A DNA stretch of 64,000 nucleotides. Source: Chloroflexota bacterium. GTDB lineage: Bacteria; Chloroflexota; Dormibacteria; Dormibacterales; Dormibacteraceae. Positions 36,672 through 45,151 of the stretch are shown in pieces; the stretch's first letter is position 1; each line of letters opens with the position of its first letter. A model generated the notes under the pieces. That model saw only the letters and a program-made list of their open reading frames with translations, did no database searches and was not told the origin of the DNA. The translations under genes and the position numbers were made by a program. The stretch is from contig VBDR01000030.1 in assembly GCA_005882135.1 (NCBI GenBank), positions 1 through 64,000 on the forward strand, in the 5' to 3' direction.

Positions 36672-38539
36672 CCCTGTTCCCGTTCCGGGTCGACGGCGTG
36701 GCCGCCGGGAGGATTCGCGTACATCGCCTCTATCTGCGGCTGGTACTTGCTGCTGATCACGCGGCGCTTGAGCTTCATCGTGGGCGTCAGCTCTTCGGAT
36801 TCCGGCGACCACTCGGTCGGCAGGATCGTGAAACGCTTGAACTGCTCGACGCGCGAGAGGTGAGTGTTGGCCGCGGTCAGCGCGCGCCTGATCTCATCGA
36901 TGACGGCCTCTTGCTCGGCGAGCTCGGCCATGGAGGATGCAGCGATCCCGCGTGCCTTCGCCCAGGCTGGAGCGACCTGCGGATCGAGCACGACGAGGAC
37001 CGAGATGAAGTTCCGCCCGTCGCCGACCGCGACGGCCTGGCCGATGATCGGGCTGGCCTTAGCCTGCGCTTCCAGGTTGGCGGGGGAGATGTTCTTGCCG
37101 GCCGAGGTGATGATCAGCTCTTTCTTGCGGTCGATGATCCGGAACTGCCCGTTCGGCCCGGGCTCGGCGATGTCCCCGCTGTGAACCCATCCGTCGGAGT
37201 CGATCATGTCCGCGGTCTTGGCCGGTTCCTTGTAGTACCCAACCATCACGTTCCCGCCGCGCACCAGCAGCTCGCCGTCCTCGCCCAACCGGACTTCGAC
37301 CCCAGGCATCGGCCTACCGATCGACGGCGCCTGGTGATCGTCCATCGGCACGACGGTGGCGGGACCGGTGAGCTCGCTCATGCCCCAGACTTCGTAAAGG
37401 GGCATCCCCAGCGCGCCCCAGAACTCATGCACCTCCTGGCGGCAAGGAGCGGTTGAGGTGATTGCCGTCTCGCAGCGATCCAGGCCCACCTTGGAGCGCA
37501 AGAGGACAAAGAGCGGCTGCGCCCGCTCGACCCCGGCTGCGAGCTCGGGTGGCACCGGTTGACCCTGGTGGCGCAGTCGATAGGCGGACGTGGCCGCCGA
37601 CAGGGCGCCCTGCACCATCTTCCGTTTGTCTTCATCCGGCTCGGCCGCGATGCCCGCCTGCAGGCCGGCCATCAGCTTTTCCCAGACCCTGGGCACGCCG
37701 ACGAAAAATGTCGGCCGGGCTTCGACGAGGTAGGGAAGGAGCTGGTTCGGGTCCGGGCACAGCCACACTTCGTGGCCGAGGTGGATGCCTCGCCACTGTG
37801 AGGTGAAGCGCTCGGCCACGTGCGCAAGCGGCAGGTAGCTGACCAGTGTCTGCGGCTCGATCGCCCAGAAACGCTGGACGGACTCGAGCGTCCAGATGAT
37901 GTTGTTGTGCGAGTACACGACACCCTTTGGCGGTCCGGTCGTGCCTGACGTGTAGATCAATGACACCGTGTCCTCGGGACCGACCGCGCGCCACGATTCG
38001 TCAAACGTCTTGGGCTCGGCTGCGTACATCTGGCGGCCCTTTGCGACCAGTGACTCCCACGACGTCACGCCCTCCGGGGCCGGCCCGCGCACCAGCACCA
38101 GGTGCCGCAGATTGGGGGTCGACGACCGGATGGCCAGGAACTTCTCGAGGAAGCCCTCGTCCTCGATGAACGCAACCGTGGCTTCCGAGTGGTTGGCGAC
38201 ATACTCGAGCTGCTCGGGGGCCAGCGTGTTGTAGACGCTGATCGCCGCGCCACCGGCGTGTACGATCCCCAGGTCTGCGATCACATGCTCGGGCGCGTTG
38301 CGCGCCATGATCAAGCCGAACTGCCCGGGCCCGAATCCAAGCGAGCGCAGGGCGAGGGTGACCGCCGCCACCTCGTCACGGTAGTCACCCCAGGTCAGAG
38401 TTCGCCAGCCGCCGTTTTCCTTCCATCTCAGCGCCGGCCGGTCACCCCACTTCACGACCGCGTCGCTGAAAATGGTGCAGACGGTCTTTCCCGATACAGC
38501 CGCATCGATGGTGGCGCGCTCCGCGATCACGTCCTGCAT
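36668..38539 (-). CDS. Long-chain acyl-CoA synthetase (AMP-forming)
   Basis: A 623-residue adenylate-forming enzyme that activates fatty acids to acyl-CoA. The AMP-binding signature is SLIYTSGTTGPPKGVVYSHN; LYEVWGMSELTGPATV and DGWVHSGDIAEPGPNG are further motifs, and the C-terminal KKELIITSAGKNISPANLE holds the lysine-bearing hinge. The plan matches FadD15/long-chain synthetases. ATG at 38539 is chosen; the frame continues 20 codons further upstream but would overlap the divergent gene. There is no operon partner. Confidence 0.93.
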   Translation of the reverse strand: MQDVIAERATIDAAVSGKTVCTIFSDAVVKWGDRPALRWKENGGWRTLTWGDYRDEVAAVTLALRSLGFGPGQFGLIMARNAPEHVIADLGIVHAGGAAISVYNTLAPEQLEYVANHSEATVAFIEDEGFLEKFLAIRSSTPNLRHLVLVRGPAPEGVTSWESLVAKGRQMYAAEPKTFDESWRAVGPEDTVSLIYTSGTTGPPKGVVYSHNNIIWTLESVQRFWAIEPQTLVSYLPLAHVAERFTSQWRGIHLGHEVWLCPDPNQLLPYLVEARPTFFVGVPRVWEKLMAGLQAGIAAEPDEDKRKMVQGALSAATSAYRLRHQGQPVPPELAAGVERAQPLFVLLRSKVGLDRCETAITSTAPCRQEVHEFWGALGMPLYEVWGMSELTGPATVVPMDDHQAPSIGRPMPGVEVRLGEDGELLVRGGNVMVGYYKEPAKTADMIDSDGWVHSGDIAEPGPNGQFRIIDRKKELIITSAGKNISPANLEAQAKASPIIGQAVAVGDGRNFISVLVVLDPQVAPAWAKARGIAASSMAELAEQEAVIDEIRRALTAANTHLSRVEQFKRFTILPTEWSPESEELTPTMKLKRRVISSKYQPQIEAMYANPPGGHAVDPEREQG

Positions 38540-38580
38540 CAGGGCTCGGGAATACACTACTCGTTGGTGCTGGGGCGAGC

Positions 38581-39117
38581 TTGATCTACGTTCGATCACG
38601 TCGTTTGATCGTGACCCTCGGCGTGGCGGGGGTGGCGTGGATAGCGGCCTTTGGCGCGCTCACGGTCGGCGCTTTCGCACTATCCGGAGCTGCCGTCGCG
38701 GGATTCGCGTTCGCCGCGGGTGCAGCAGGCGGGGCCGGAGTCGTGATCTGGTGCCTGGTCCAGCTCCTCAACTGGCCCCCGGCTCGGCTCGCCCTGTTCC
38801 GAGACCGGCTGCTGGTCATCCAGGGCCGGCACGAGATGCGGGCCGTTTGGGGCCACATGGAATCGGTCACGCTGACCGAGCCCCACTCCTGGCCAAACGT
38901 CAGGGTGACGGATCGCCTTACCATCCAGCTGAAGGACGAGCCGGCCCTGACCTTCAAGCCGGCCGTCGTCGGGCTGGAGCCCTCCGCCTGCCGCGACCTG
39001 ATCCTGAGGCTGCGCGACGACCCCAAGCTCCGCTCCAGGCTGCCCGAGTTCGATTCGTTGCGCGACCTGGCGATCTCGCCGGTCGTCGCCGGTGAGCTTA
39101 TAGAGCCTCGTTTGTAG
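38581..39117 (+). CDS. Small membrane protein with PH-like domain, function unknown
   Basis: A 178-residue protein. Two hydrophobic segments (residues 10-30 and 38-62 approximately) are followed by a soluble part with a beta-rich pattern (LALFRDRLLVIQGRHEMRAV, then RLTIQLKDEPALTFKPAVVG), like the bacterial PH domains found in small membrane proteins. The TTG start at 38581 leaves 41 bases to the divergent acyl-CoA synthetase. It is followed closely by argF and may be in one transcript with it. I do not recognise a named family. Confidence 0.7.
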   Translation: MIYVRSRRLIVTLGVAGVAWIAAFGALTVGAFALSGAAVAGFAFAAGAAGGAGVVIWCLVQLLNWPPARLALFRDRLLVIQGRHEMRAVWGHMESVTLTEPHSWPNVRVTDRLTIQLKDEPALTFKPAVVGLEPSACRDLILRLRDDPKLRSRLPEFDSLRDLAISPVVAGELIEPRL

Positions 39118-39131
39118 CCCGCGAGGCGATC

Positions 39132-40091
39132 ATGATCGCTGCTGTGATCTCGCTTACGGGACACGACTTCATCGACGTGGCCGACCTCGACCGCAAGCAG
39201 CTGCGCCAGATCCTCGACCGGGCCCATGCGATCAAAGCCGGCCGGTGGTCTGAGCGGCCCCTCGGCGGCCGCCACATCGCGATGCTTTTCCAGAAGCCGT
39301 CGCACCGGACCCGGGTTTCGTTCGAGGTCGGGATCGCCAGGCTCGGCGGCTCGACGACCACCCTGACGGAGAACGACGTCCAGCTTGGCGTCCGCGAGTC
39401 GGTGTCAGACGCAGCGCGGGTGCTCGACCGTTACGTCGACGGCGTGGTGGCGCGTTTGCGCTCACATGAGGACCTGGTCCGGCTCGCCGACGCCTCGGAG
39501 AAGCCGGTGATCAACGGTCTCACCGATCGCTCACATCCGTGCCAGGTGCTCGCCGACTTGATGACCATCGAAGAGGTCCGCGGCGATCTGAGGGCTCAGC
39601 ATGTCGTCTATATCGGGGACGGCAACAACATCGCCACGTCGCTCATCGAGGCATCGGCGCTGAGCGGGTTCGCCCTGACCGTGATCAGCCCGCCCGGCCA
39701 CCAGCCGCCGGCATCCGTGCTCGAGCGCGCGCGTAGCATCGACTCCGGGACCCATACGGTCGCTCTCACGGACGACATCACAAATCTTGACGGAGCAACA
39801 GCGATCTACACCGACGTATGGACGTCGATGGGGCAGGAACGGGAGCAGCAGGCCCGCCGCAAAGCCTTCATGCGCTATCAGGTCAACCAGGCCGTGATGG
39901 ACATGGCGCCCAACGCCGTCTTCATGCACTGCCTCCCTGCGCATCGCGGTGAGGAGGTGACCGACGAGGTCATCGACGGTCCGCGGTCAGTCGTATTTCA
40001 GCAGGCCGGCAACCGGCTCTACGCCCAGATGGCGTTGATGAGTGAAATTTTTGGCGAGGGCGTCGCGCGCGCGCAAGGCGCCGGCCAATGA
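39132..40091 (+). CDS. argF: Ornithine carbamoyltransferase
   Basis: A 319-residue enzyme that makes citrulline from carbamoyl phosphate and ornithine. The carbamoyl-phosphate loop reads KPSHRTRVSFE near residue 57 (SxRT form), HPCQ is near 135 and the ornithine-site motif HCLPAHRGEEV near 266. DGNNIATSLIEA is also typical of OTCases and not of aspartate carbamoyltransferase. No other arginine genes are adjacent; its stop overlaps cdaA, an unusual neighbour. Confidence 0.92.
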   Translation: MIAAVISLTGHDFIDVADLDRKQLRQILDRAHAIKAGRWSERPLGGRHIAMLFQKPSHRTRVSFEVGIARLGGSTTTLTENDVQLGVRESVSDAARVLDRYVDGVVARLRSHEDLVRLADASEKPVINGLTDRSHPCQVLADLMTIEEVRGDLRAQHVVYIGDGNNIATSLIEASALSGFALTVISPPGHQPPASVLERARSIDSGTHTVALTDDITNLDGATAIYTDVWTSMGQEREQQARRKAFMRYQVNQAVMDMAPNAVFMHCLPAHRGEEVTDEVIDGPRSVVFQQAGNRLYAQMALMSEIFGEGVARAQGAGQ

Positions 40092-40915
40092 GCTTCATCT
40101 CCCAGTTCTGGCTGCAGCTGCTGGAGGTCGTCCGCCACCTCGGCCCGGTCGAGATCATCGACGTCATCGTGGTCACATTCGTTCTCTATCAGCTGCTCCG
40201 GCTGCTCCGCGGCACCCAGGGCACACAGATCCTGGTCGGTCTGGTCTTGCTCGCGGTGGTCGGCTTCGTTTCGACGACGTTCAACCTCATCCTGCTGTCC
40301 TGGCTGTTCCGCAACGCGACCTTCTTCATCATCATCGCCGTCATCGTCATGTTCCAGCCCGAGCTGCGCCGGGCGTTTGATCAGCTGGGCCGCATGGGTA
40401 ACATCGGGCGTCCGCTCTCCCGCTACAACACGCGTCAGTACAACCAGGCGATCTCGGAAGCGATCCGCGCCGCGGAGCGGCTGAGCACGAAGCGGACCGG
40501 CGCCTTGATCGCCTTTGAGCGCGAGGTCGGGCTCGAGGACTACGCCGCCACGGGGGTCCGCATCAACGGCGAGATCTCGGCCGAGATGCTGCAGTCGATC
40601 TTCTACCCGCACTCGCCGCTGCACGACGGAGCGGTGATCGTGCGCGGCAACCGGATCGTGGCCGCGGGTTGCTTGCTGCCGCTGCCCGAAGAGGGCACGG
40701 TGCGGGAGCGGCTCGGCACGCGCCATCGCGCGGCGCTCGGCCTCTCGCTGGCGTCCGACGCGCTCGTGCTCGTAATTTCCGAAGAGACGGGAAACATCTC
40801 AGTGATCGAAGAGGGGAAGATCAGCCGCAATCTCGATGCCGACAGCCTCCGCCGCCGGATTGCGCTCAAAGTCGCCTCGCCGAACGGCAACGGCATCTTC
40901 CGGTTCAGGCGATGA
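40088..40915 (+). CDS. cdaA: Diadenylate cyclase CdaA
   Basis: A 275-residue membrane enzyme that makes c-di-AMP from two ATP. Three N-terminal transmembrane segments are followed by the DAC domain with DGA in SPLHDGAVIVRGNRIV (near residue 180) and RHR in GTRHRAALGLS (near 212), both catalytic motifs. It is first in the cdaA-cdaR-glmS set known from Gram-positive bacteria, although glmM is missing here. The ATG overlaps the argF stop. Confidence 0.95.
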   Translation: MSFISQFWLQLLEVVRHLGPVEIIDVIVVTFVLYQLLRLLRGTQGTQILVGLVLLAVVGFVSTTFNLILLSWLFRNATFFIIIAVIVMFQPELRRAFDQLGRMGNIGRPLSRYNTRQYNQAISEAIRAAERLSTKRTGALIAFEREVGLEDYAATGVRINGEISAEMLQSIFYPHSPLHDGAVIVRGNRIVAAGCLLPLPEEGTVRERLGTRHRAALGLSLASDALVLVISEETGNISVIEEGKISRNLDADSLRRRIALKVASPNGNGIFRFRR

Positions 40916-41901
40916 GCTGGAACCTGGTCACCGACGAGTGGCGCCTCAAAGTGCTGGCGCTGGCGCTCGCGGTGCTCATGCTGGGCGCGGTGGCTTTCTC
41001 GCAGAACCCGCCGACGAGCAAGACCATGACGTTTCCGATCAGCTACACGGTCCCGCCGAACATCATGCTTATCAACCCACCCACCAAGACGGACGTGACC
41101 TTCTCGGGGCTGGCAGATGTCATCAAGAACGTGAATCCCAACAACCTGATCGTTTCGGTCGACGCGACGCGGGCGCAACCCGGTCCGGCGGTGAGCTTGA
41201 ATGTGAACGCGAAGTCTCTGCTCCCGCCCGGCAGCGTGCAGGTTCAGAACCCGCCGCCGATAGCCGTGCAGGTCGATGCGCGCCAGGTCCGGGAGCTGCC
41301 GGTGCAGGTCAGCGCGCGGGCCGCGGCCGGCTTCACCATCACCAAGACCAACGCGATCTGTCCAGGATCCCCCAACCCCAACCCATGCAAGGTTCACTTC
41401 GACGGACCCCTCAGCTGGGAGACCAACCTGAGCGCGACGGCCTCGCTTCCGGGCCTGGTCAACGTCAACACGATCGACTCGCCAAACCAGCCGGTCCTGC
41501 TCTCGAACAGCAACGGAACCATCGACCTCTCGTCCTGCCGGACGCAGCCATGCGTCAACCTGGACGTGACCTCGGTGAACCTCCACGTGGAGGCGGCGCC
41601 GGGCGCCTCGAGCAGCACCGTGCCGCTCCTCGACGCGCCACCGTCGCACCCGCCGCCGGCCGGCTATCGGGTGACAGGCATCACCGTCACCCCAGCCACG
41701 GTGGTCATCAACGGCGACCCCGCCGTGCTGGGCCGGATTCGGAGCATCTCTCTGCCACCGGTCGATCTCAGCAACAGCACGTCGGACGCGTCGTTCACGG
41801 TCGCCATCCCATACGCGGCCGGCGTTACGGGCTCGCCCGCCAACGCGACCGTCCGGTACTCGATCGCGCAGAATCCGAACGTGAGCCCCAGTCCGCCGTA
41901 G
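40912..41901 (+). CDS. cdaR: YbbR-domain protein, CdaA regulator CdaR
   Basis: A 329-residue protein with one N-terminal membrane anchor (LKVLALALAVLMLGAVAF) and an extracytoplasmic part built of YbbR-like repeats; segments such as VTFSGLADVIKNVNPNNLIV and VTGITVTPATVVINGDPAVL show the repeat pattern. The partner in other bacteria binds CdaA and tunes c-di-AMP synthesis. It overlaps cdaA by four bases. The C-terminal end is Pro/Ser-rich. The gene symbol rests on position and domain type. Confidence 0.85.
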   Translation: MSWNLVTDEWRLKVLALALAVLMLGAVAFSQNPPTSKTMTFPISYTVPPNIMLINPPTKTDVTFSGLADVIKNVNPNNLIVSVDATRAQPGPAVSLNVNAKSLLPPGSVQVQNPPPIAVQVDARQVRELPVQVSARAAAGFTITKTNAICPGSPNPNPCKVHFDGPLSWETNLSATASLPGLVNVNTIDSPNQPVLLSNSNGTIDLSSCRTQPCVNLDVTSVNLHVEAAPGASSSTVPLLDAPPSHPPPAGYRVTGITVTPATVVINGDPAVLGRIRSISLPPVDLSNSTSDASFTVAIPYAAGVTGSPANATVRYSIAQNPNVSPSPP

Positions 41902-41987
41902 TAACCTGACGGCTTCCGCAGCCGTTCCAATGTCCCAGCAGCAAGTCGAAATAGACGCCCCAGGAGTTCTAGTAGAGGTAAAAGAGA

Positions 41988-43832
41988 ATGTGCGGGATCA
42001 TCGGGTATCTCGGCGGCCGTGAAGCGACGCCGATCCTCATGGAGAGCCTCAAACGCCTCGAGTACCGGGGCTACGACTCCGCGGGGGTAGCCGTCCTGGA
42101 GCTGCCGAAGGCCGGCGAGGCGACCCGGACGAGCGTGACCAAGTCAGAGGCCAAGGTCGACACCCTGATCGAGAAGCTCGAGGCGAACATGCCGTCGGGC
42201 AGGCTCGGCATCGGCCACACCCGTTGGGCGACGCACGGCAAGCCGACCTACATCAACGCCCACCCGCACACGGACTGCCACGGCAAGATCTTCGTGGTCC
42301 ACAACGGGATCATCGAGAACTTCGCCGAGCTCAAGGCCGAGCTGCAGGCAGCCGGGCACGAGTTTCCATCCGATACCGACACCGAGGTGGTTCCGCACCT
42401 CATCGAAGCCAACTACAAGGGCGACTTCCTGGCCGCGGTCCGGGCCGCCCTCAAGCGCATCCGCGGCGCCTACGCGCTGGCGATGTTCTCGAGCGACGAC
42501 CCCGAGCTCCTGGTCGGCGCGCGGCTCAACGCCCCGCTGGTCGTCGGCCTGGGCGACGAGGAGTACTACATCGCCTCCGACATCACCGCGATCATCCCCT
42601 ACACCAAGCGTGTGTTGGTGCTGGGCGAGGGTGAGGTCGCCGCCATCACCCCGTTGGGCGCGGAGGTTTCAACGCTCGACGGTGTCACCGTGAAGCCGAA
42701 GATCGTGCACGTCGACTGGGACGTGGCGCAGGCGCAGAAGGGCGGCTTCCCGCACTTCATGCTCAAGGAGATCCACGAGACCCCGGAGGCGGTCGCCAAC
42801 GCCAGCCGCGGCCGGCTGTCCGACGACGGCGTCGTTTCGTTCCGCGAGTTCGACATCCCCGACGAGCAGCTGCGCGGCATCAAGGACGTCCTGCTCCTCG
42901 GCATGGGCACCTCGCTGCACGCGGCGATGATCGGCGAGTACGTGATCGAGGACTGGGCCGGGATTCCGGCTCGTGCGGAGGACGCCTCCGAGTTCCGGTA
43001 CCGGCGTCCGACGGTCGGCGACAAGACGCTGGACGTCGTGATCACCCAATCGGGAGAGACGGCTGACACCCTGGTGGCGCTCCAGCAGGCGAAGGCCCGC
43101 GGCGCCCTCACCGTCGCCGTGACCAACGTCATCGCCAGCTCCGCGGCGCGGGACGCCGACGGGGCCATCTACCTGCACGCGGGGCCAGAGATCGGGGTCG
43201 CGTCGACCAAGACCTTGCTTGCGCACATGGTCAGCCTCTACCTGTTGGCCCTGCGCATCGCCAGCGTCAACGGCAGGGTGTCGCTCGAGCGGCGGCAGGA
43301 GCTGGTCGAAGCCCTGAGGGTTCTGCCGGACCAGGTGCGCGGCATCCTGGCACGGGACAAGGAGATCGCGAAGCTCGCCGACAAGTACAGCCGGTACCGC
43401 AATTTCATGTACGCCGGCCGCGGCCTGGGTTATCCGGTCGCGCTCGAAGGCGCTCTCAAGCTCAAGGAGATCTCGTACGCGCATGCGGAAGGGACCTCCG
43501 GGGGCGAGCTGAAGCACGGGCCCATCGCCCTTCTCGACGACCAGTTCCCGGTCGTCGCGATCTGCACCGCCAGCTCGACCAAGGACAAGATGGTCAGCAA
43601 CGTCCACGAGATCGTCGCCCGCAACGCACCGGTCTTCGCGTTGGTGACGGAAGGGGATCGCTCGCTGGACGGCGTCGCGACCGACCTGTTCGTGATGCCG
43701 CAGGTCGAGGACGCGATGTCCGCGATTCTCAATACCGTGATGCTGCAGCTCTTTGCCTACCACGTGGCGGTCAAGCTGGGCCAGAACGTAGACCAACCCC
43801 GCAACCTGGCCAAATCCGTAACGGTCGAATAA
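41988..43832 (+). CDS. glmS: Glutamine-fructose-6-phosphate aminotransferase (isomerizing)
   Basis: A 614-residue enzyme that makes glucosamine-6-phosphate, the first step to peptidoglycan amino sugars. Cys2 of MCGIIGYLGG is the glutaminase nucleophile; HTRWATHGKP and VHNGIIENF are further glutaminase motifs. Two SIS domains follow, with QSGETADTLVALQQA and the C-terminal KSVTVE end. Codons and length are normal. The 86-base leader is too short for a glmS ribozyme. An AGGTAAAAGAG stretch acts as ribosome binding site. Confidence 0.97.
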   Translation: MCGIIGYLGGREATPILMESLKRLEYRGYDSAGVAVLELPKAGEATRTSVTKSEAKVDTLIEKLEANMPSGRLGIGHTRWATHGKPTYINAHPHTDCHGKIFVVHNGIIENFAELKAELQAAGHEFPSDTDTEVVPHLIEANYKGDFLAAVRAALKRIRGAYALAMFSSDDPELLVGARLNAPLVVGLGDEEYYIASDITAIIPYTKRVLVLGEGEVAAITPLGAEVSTLDGVTVKPKIVHVDWDVAQAQKGGFPHFMLKEIHETPEAVANASRGRLSDDGVVSFREFDIPDEQLRGIKDVLLLGMGTSLHAAMIGEYVIEDWAGIPARAEDASEFRYRRPTVGDKTLDVVITQSGETADTLVALQQAKARGALTVAVTNVIASSAARDADGAIYLHAGPEIGVASTKTLLAHMVSLYLLALRIASVNGRVSLERRQELVEALRVLPDQVRGILARDKEIAKLADKYSRYRNFMYAGRGLGYPVALEGALKLKEISYAHAEGTSGGELKHGPIALLDDQFPVVAICTASSTKDKMVSNVHEIVARNAPVFALVTEGDRSLDGVATDLFVMPQVEDAMSAILNTVMLQLFAYHVAVKLGQNVDQPRNLAKSVTVE

Positions 43833-43843
43833 GCAAGAAGAAA

Positions 43844-43894
43844 TTCACCTCCCCACAATGTGGGGAGGTCGGCCGAAGGCCGGGTGGGGAGACT
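43844..43894 (+). repeat. Family A palindromic repeat (glmS-acpS spacer)
   Basis: ACCTCCCC-ACAATG-TGGGGAGGT is the first hairpin, then CGGCC-GAA-GGCCG, then GGTGGGGAG. It starts 12 bases after the glmS stop and may serve as its transcript end. Confidence 0.8.
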
Positions 43895-43924
43895 CAAGCA
43901 CCGCTAACGCCAAAATGGTGTGCA

Positions 43925-45151
43925 GTGCAGCGCATCGGAGTAGACGCCGTCTCGGTTGACCGGATCGCGCTCGCGGTCAAGCGCTCCGGCCCCGGGTTCC
44001 TGGACAAGGTCTACACCCCCGCGGAGCAGGCCTACTGCGCCGGCAACGACGAACGCCTCGCCGGCCGCTGGGCCGCCAAAGAGGCCGTGATCAAATGCTT
44101 CGACGGGACCGGAATCTGCTTCCCCCGCCGCCGGATCGAGGTCCTTCCCGGGCCCAACGGCGCCCCTCGCGCGAGGCTGCTCGGGGACGATCGCGGCGCG
44201 CAGGTCGAGGTGAGCATCACGCACCACAGCCGGCTCGCCGTGGCCACGGCCCACCTCGAGATCTCCGCCGCCGGAGCGATGTCGCACGCGCCCGACGCGG
44301 TCCTCATCCCGGCCCGCCCGAAGGACGCGCACAAGGGCACCTTCGGCACCGCGATCGTGCTGGCGGGAAGCCTCGGCCTGACCGGCGCCGCCTACCTGTC
44401 GTCAACCGCCGCGGCCCGGACCGGCGCCGGCCTCGTCCGCCTGCTGGTCGCCGACACCATCTACCCGATCCTCGCCGCCAAGTGCACGGAGGTCATGGCG
44501 ACGCCCGTGCCGGAGGTCGCGCCGGGGGCGGTCGGGCACGCGGCCTACGACTCGATCCTCCGCCAGCTCGCGGCCGCGGAGGTGGGGATCATCGGTCCTG
44601 GACTGGGTCGCGACAGCTCTACCTGGCGGCTGGTGGTCGACCTCGCCCTTCGCGCCAAGTGTCCGCTCGTGATCGACGCCGACGGCCTGAACGCGCTCGC
44701 CGACTCGCAGCACTCCAAAGGCAAGCTGGGCAAAAACCGCGTCCTGACGCCGCATCCGGGCGAGCTGGCCCGCCTGACCGGCAAGACCGCGGAGGCGATC
44801 AACGCCGATCGCACGTCCGCGGCGCGCAAGGCCGCCAAGGAGTGGGGGGCGATCGTGGTCCTGAAGGGCGCGCACACCCTGGTCGCGCATCCGGACGGCC
44901 GGACGAGCGAGGATCCGCACGAGGTGCCGGCGCTGGCGAGCGGCGGCACCGGCGATGTCCTCTCCGGCATCATCGGCGGTCTCATCGCGCAAGGCTCGGA
45001 GCCGTACTCGGCCGCGGTGACCGGCGTCTACATCCACGCCGCGGCGGGACGCCGCATCTCCGAGCGCCTGGGCGACTCAGGGCTGCTCGCCGGCGACCTG
45101 CTGCCTGAGATCCCGCTGGTCATGAACGCGCTCCGGCAGGGCGGACTCTGA
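43925..45151 (+). CDS. acpS-nnrD: Fused holo-ACP synthase and ADP-dependent NAD(P)H-hydrate dehydratase
   Basis: A 408-residue two-domain protein. Residues 1-120 are AcpS, which attaches 4'-phosphopantetheine to acyl carrier protein: GVDAVSVDRI, LAGRWAAKEAVIKCFDGTG and SITHHSRLAVA. Residues 125-408 are NnrD, which repairs hydrated NAD(P)H: HKGTFGTAIVLAGS, GPGLGRD near 223, VIDADGLNALA, LTPHPGELARLTG and ASGGTGDVLSGIIG near 340. NnrD is more often fused to the epimerase NnrE, which is absent here. The reading frame is continuous through the linker. It leads into alr, a common neighbour. Confidence 0.93.
   Translation: MQRIGVDAVSVDRIALAVKRSGPGFLDKVYTPAEQAYCAGNDERLAGRWAAKEAVIKCFDGTGICFPRRRIEVLPGPNGAPRARLLGDDRGAQVEVSITHHSRLAVATAHLEISAAGAMSHAPDAVLIPARPKDAHKGTFGTAIVLAGSLGLTGAAYLSSTAAARTGAGLVRLLVADTIYPILAAKCTEVMATPVPEVAPGAVGHAAYDSILRQLAAAEVGIIGPGLGRDSSTWRLVVDLALRAKCPLVIDADGLNALADSQHSKGKLGKNRVLTPHPGELARLTGKTAEAINADRTSAARKAAKEWGAIVVLKGAHTLVAHPDGRTSEDPHEVPALASGGTGDVLSGIIGGLIAQGSEPYSAAVTGVYIHAAAGRRISERLGDSGLLAGDLLPEIPLVMNALRQGGL

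Noticed and set aside
41902..41987. glmS ribozyme
   Set aside because: The spacer is only 86 bases and lacks the ribozyme core; no matching structure is visible.
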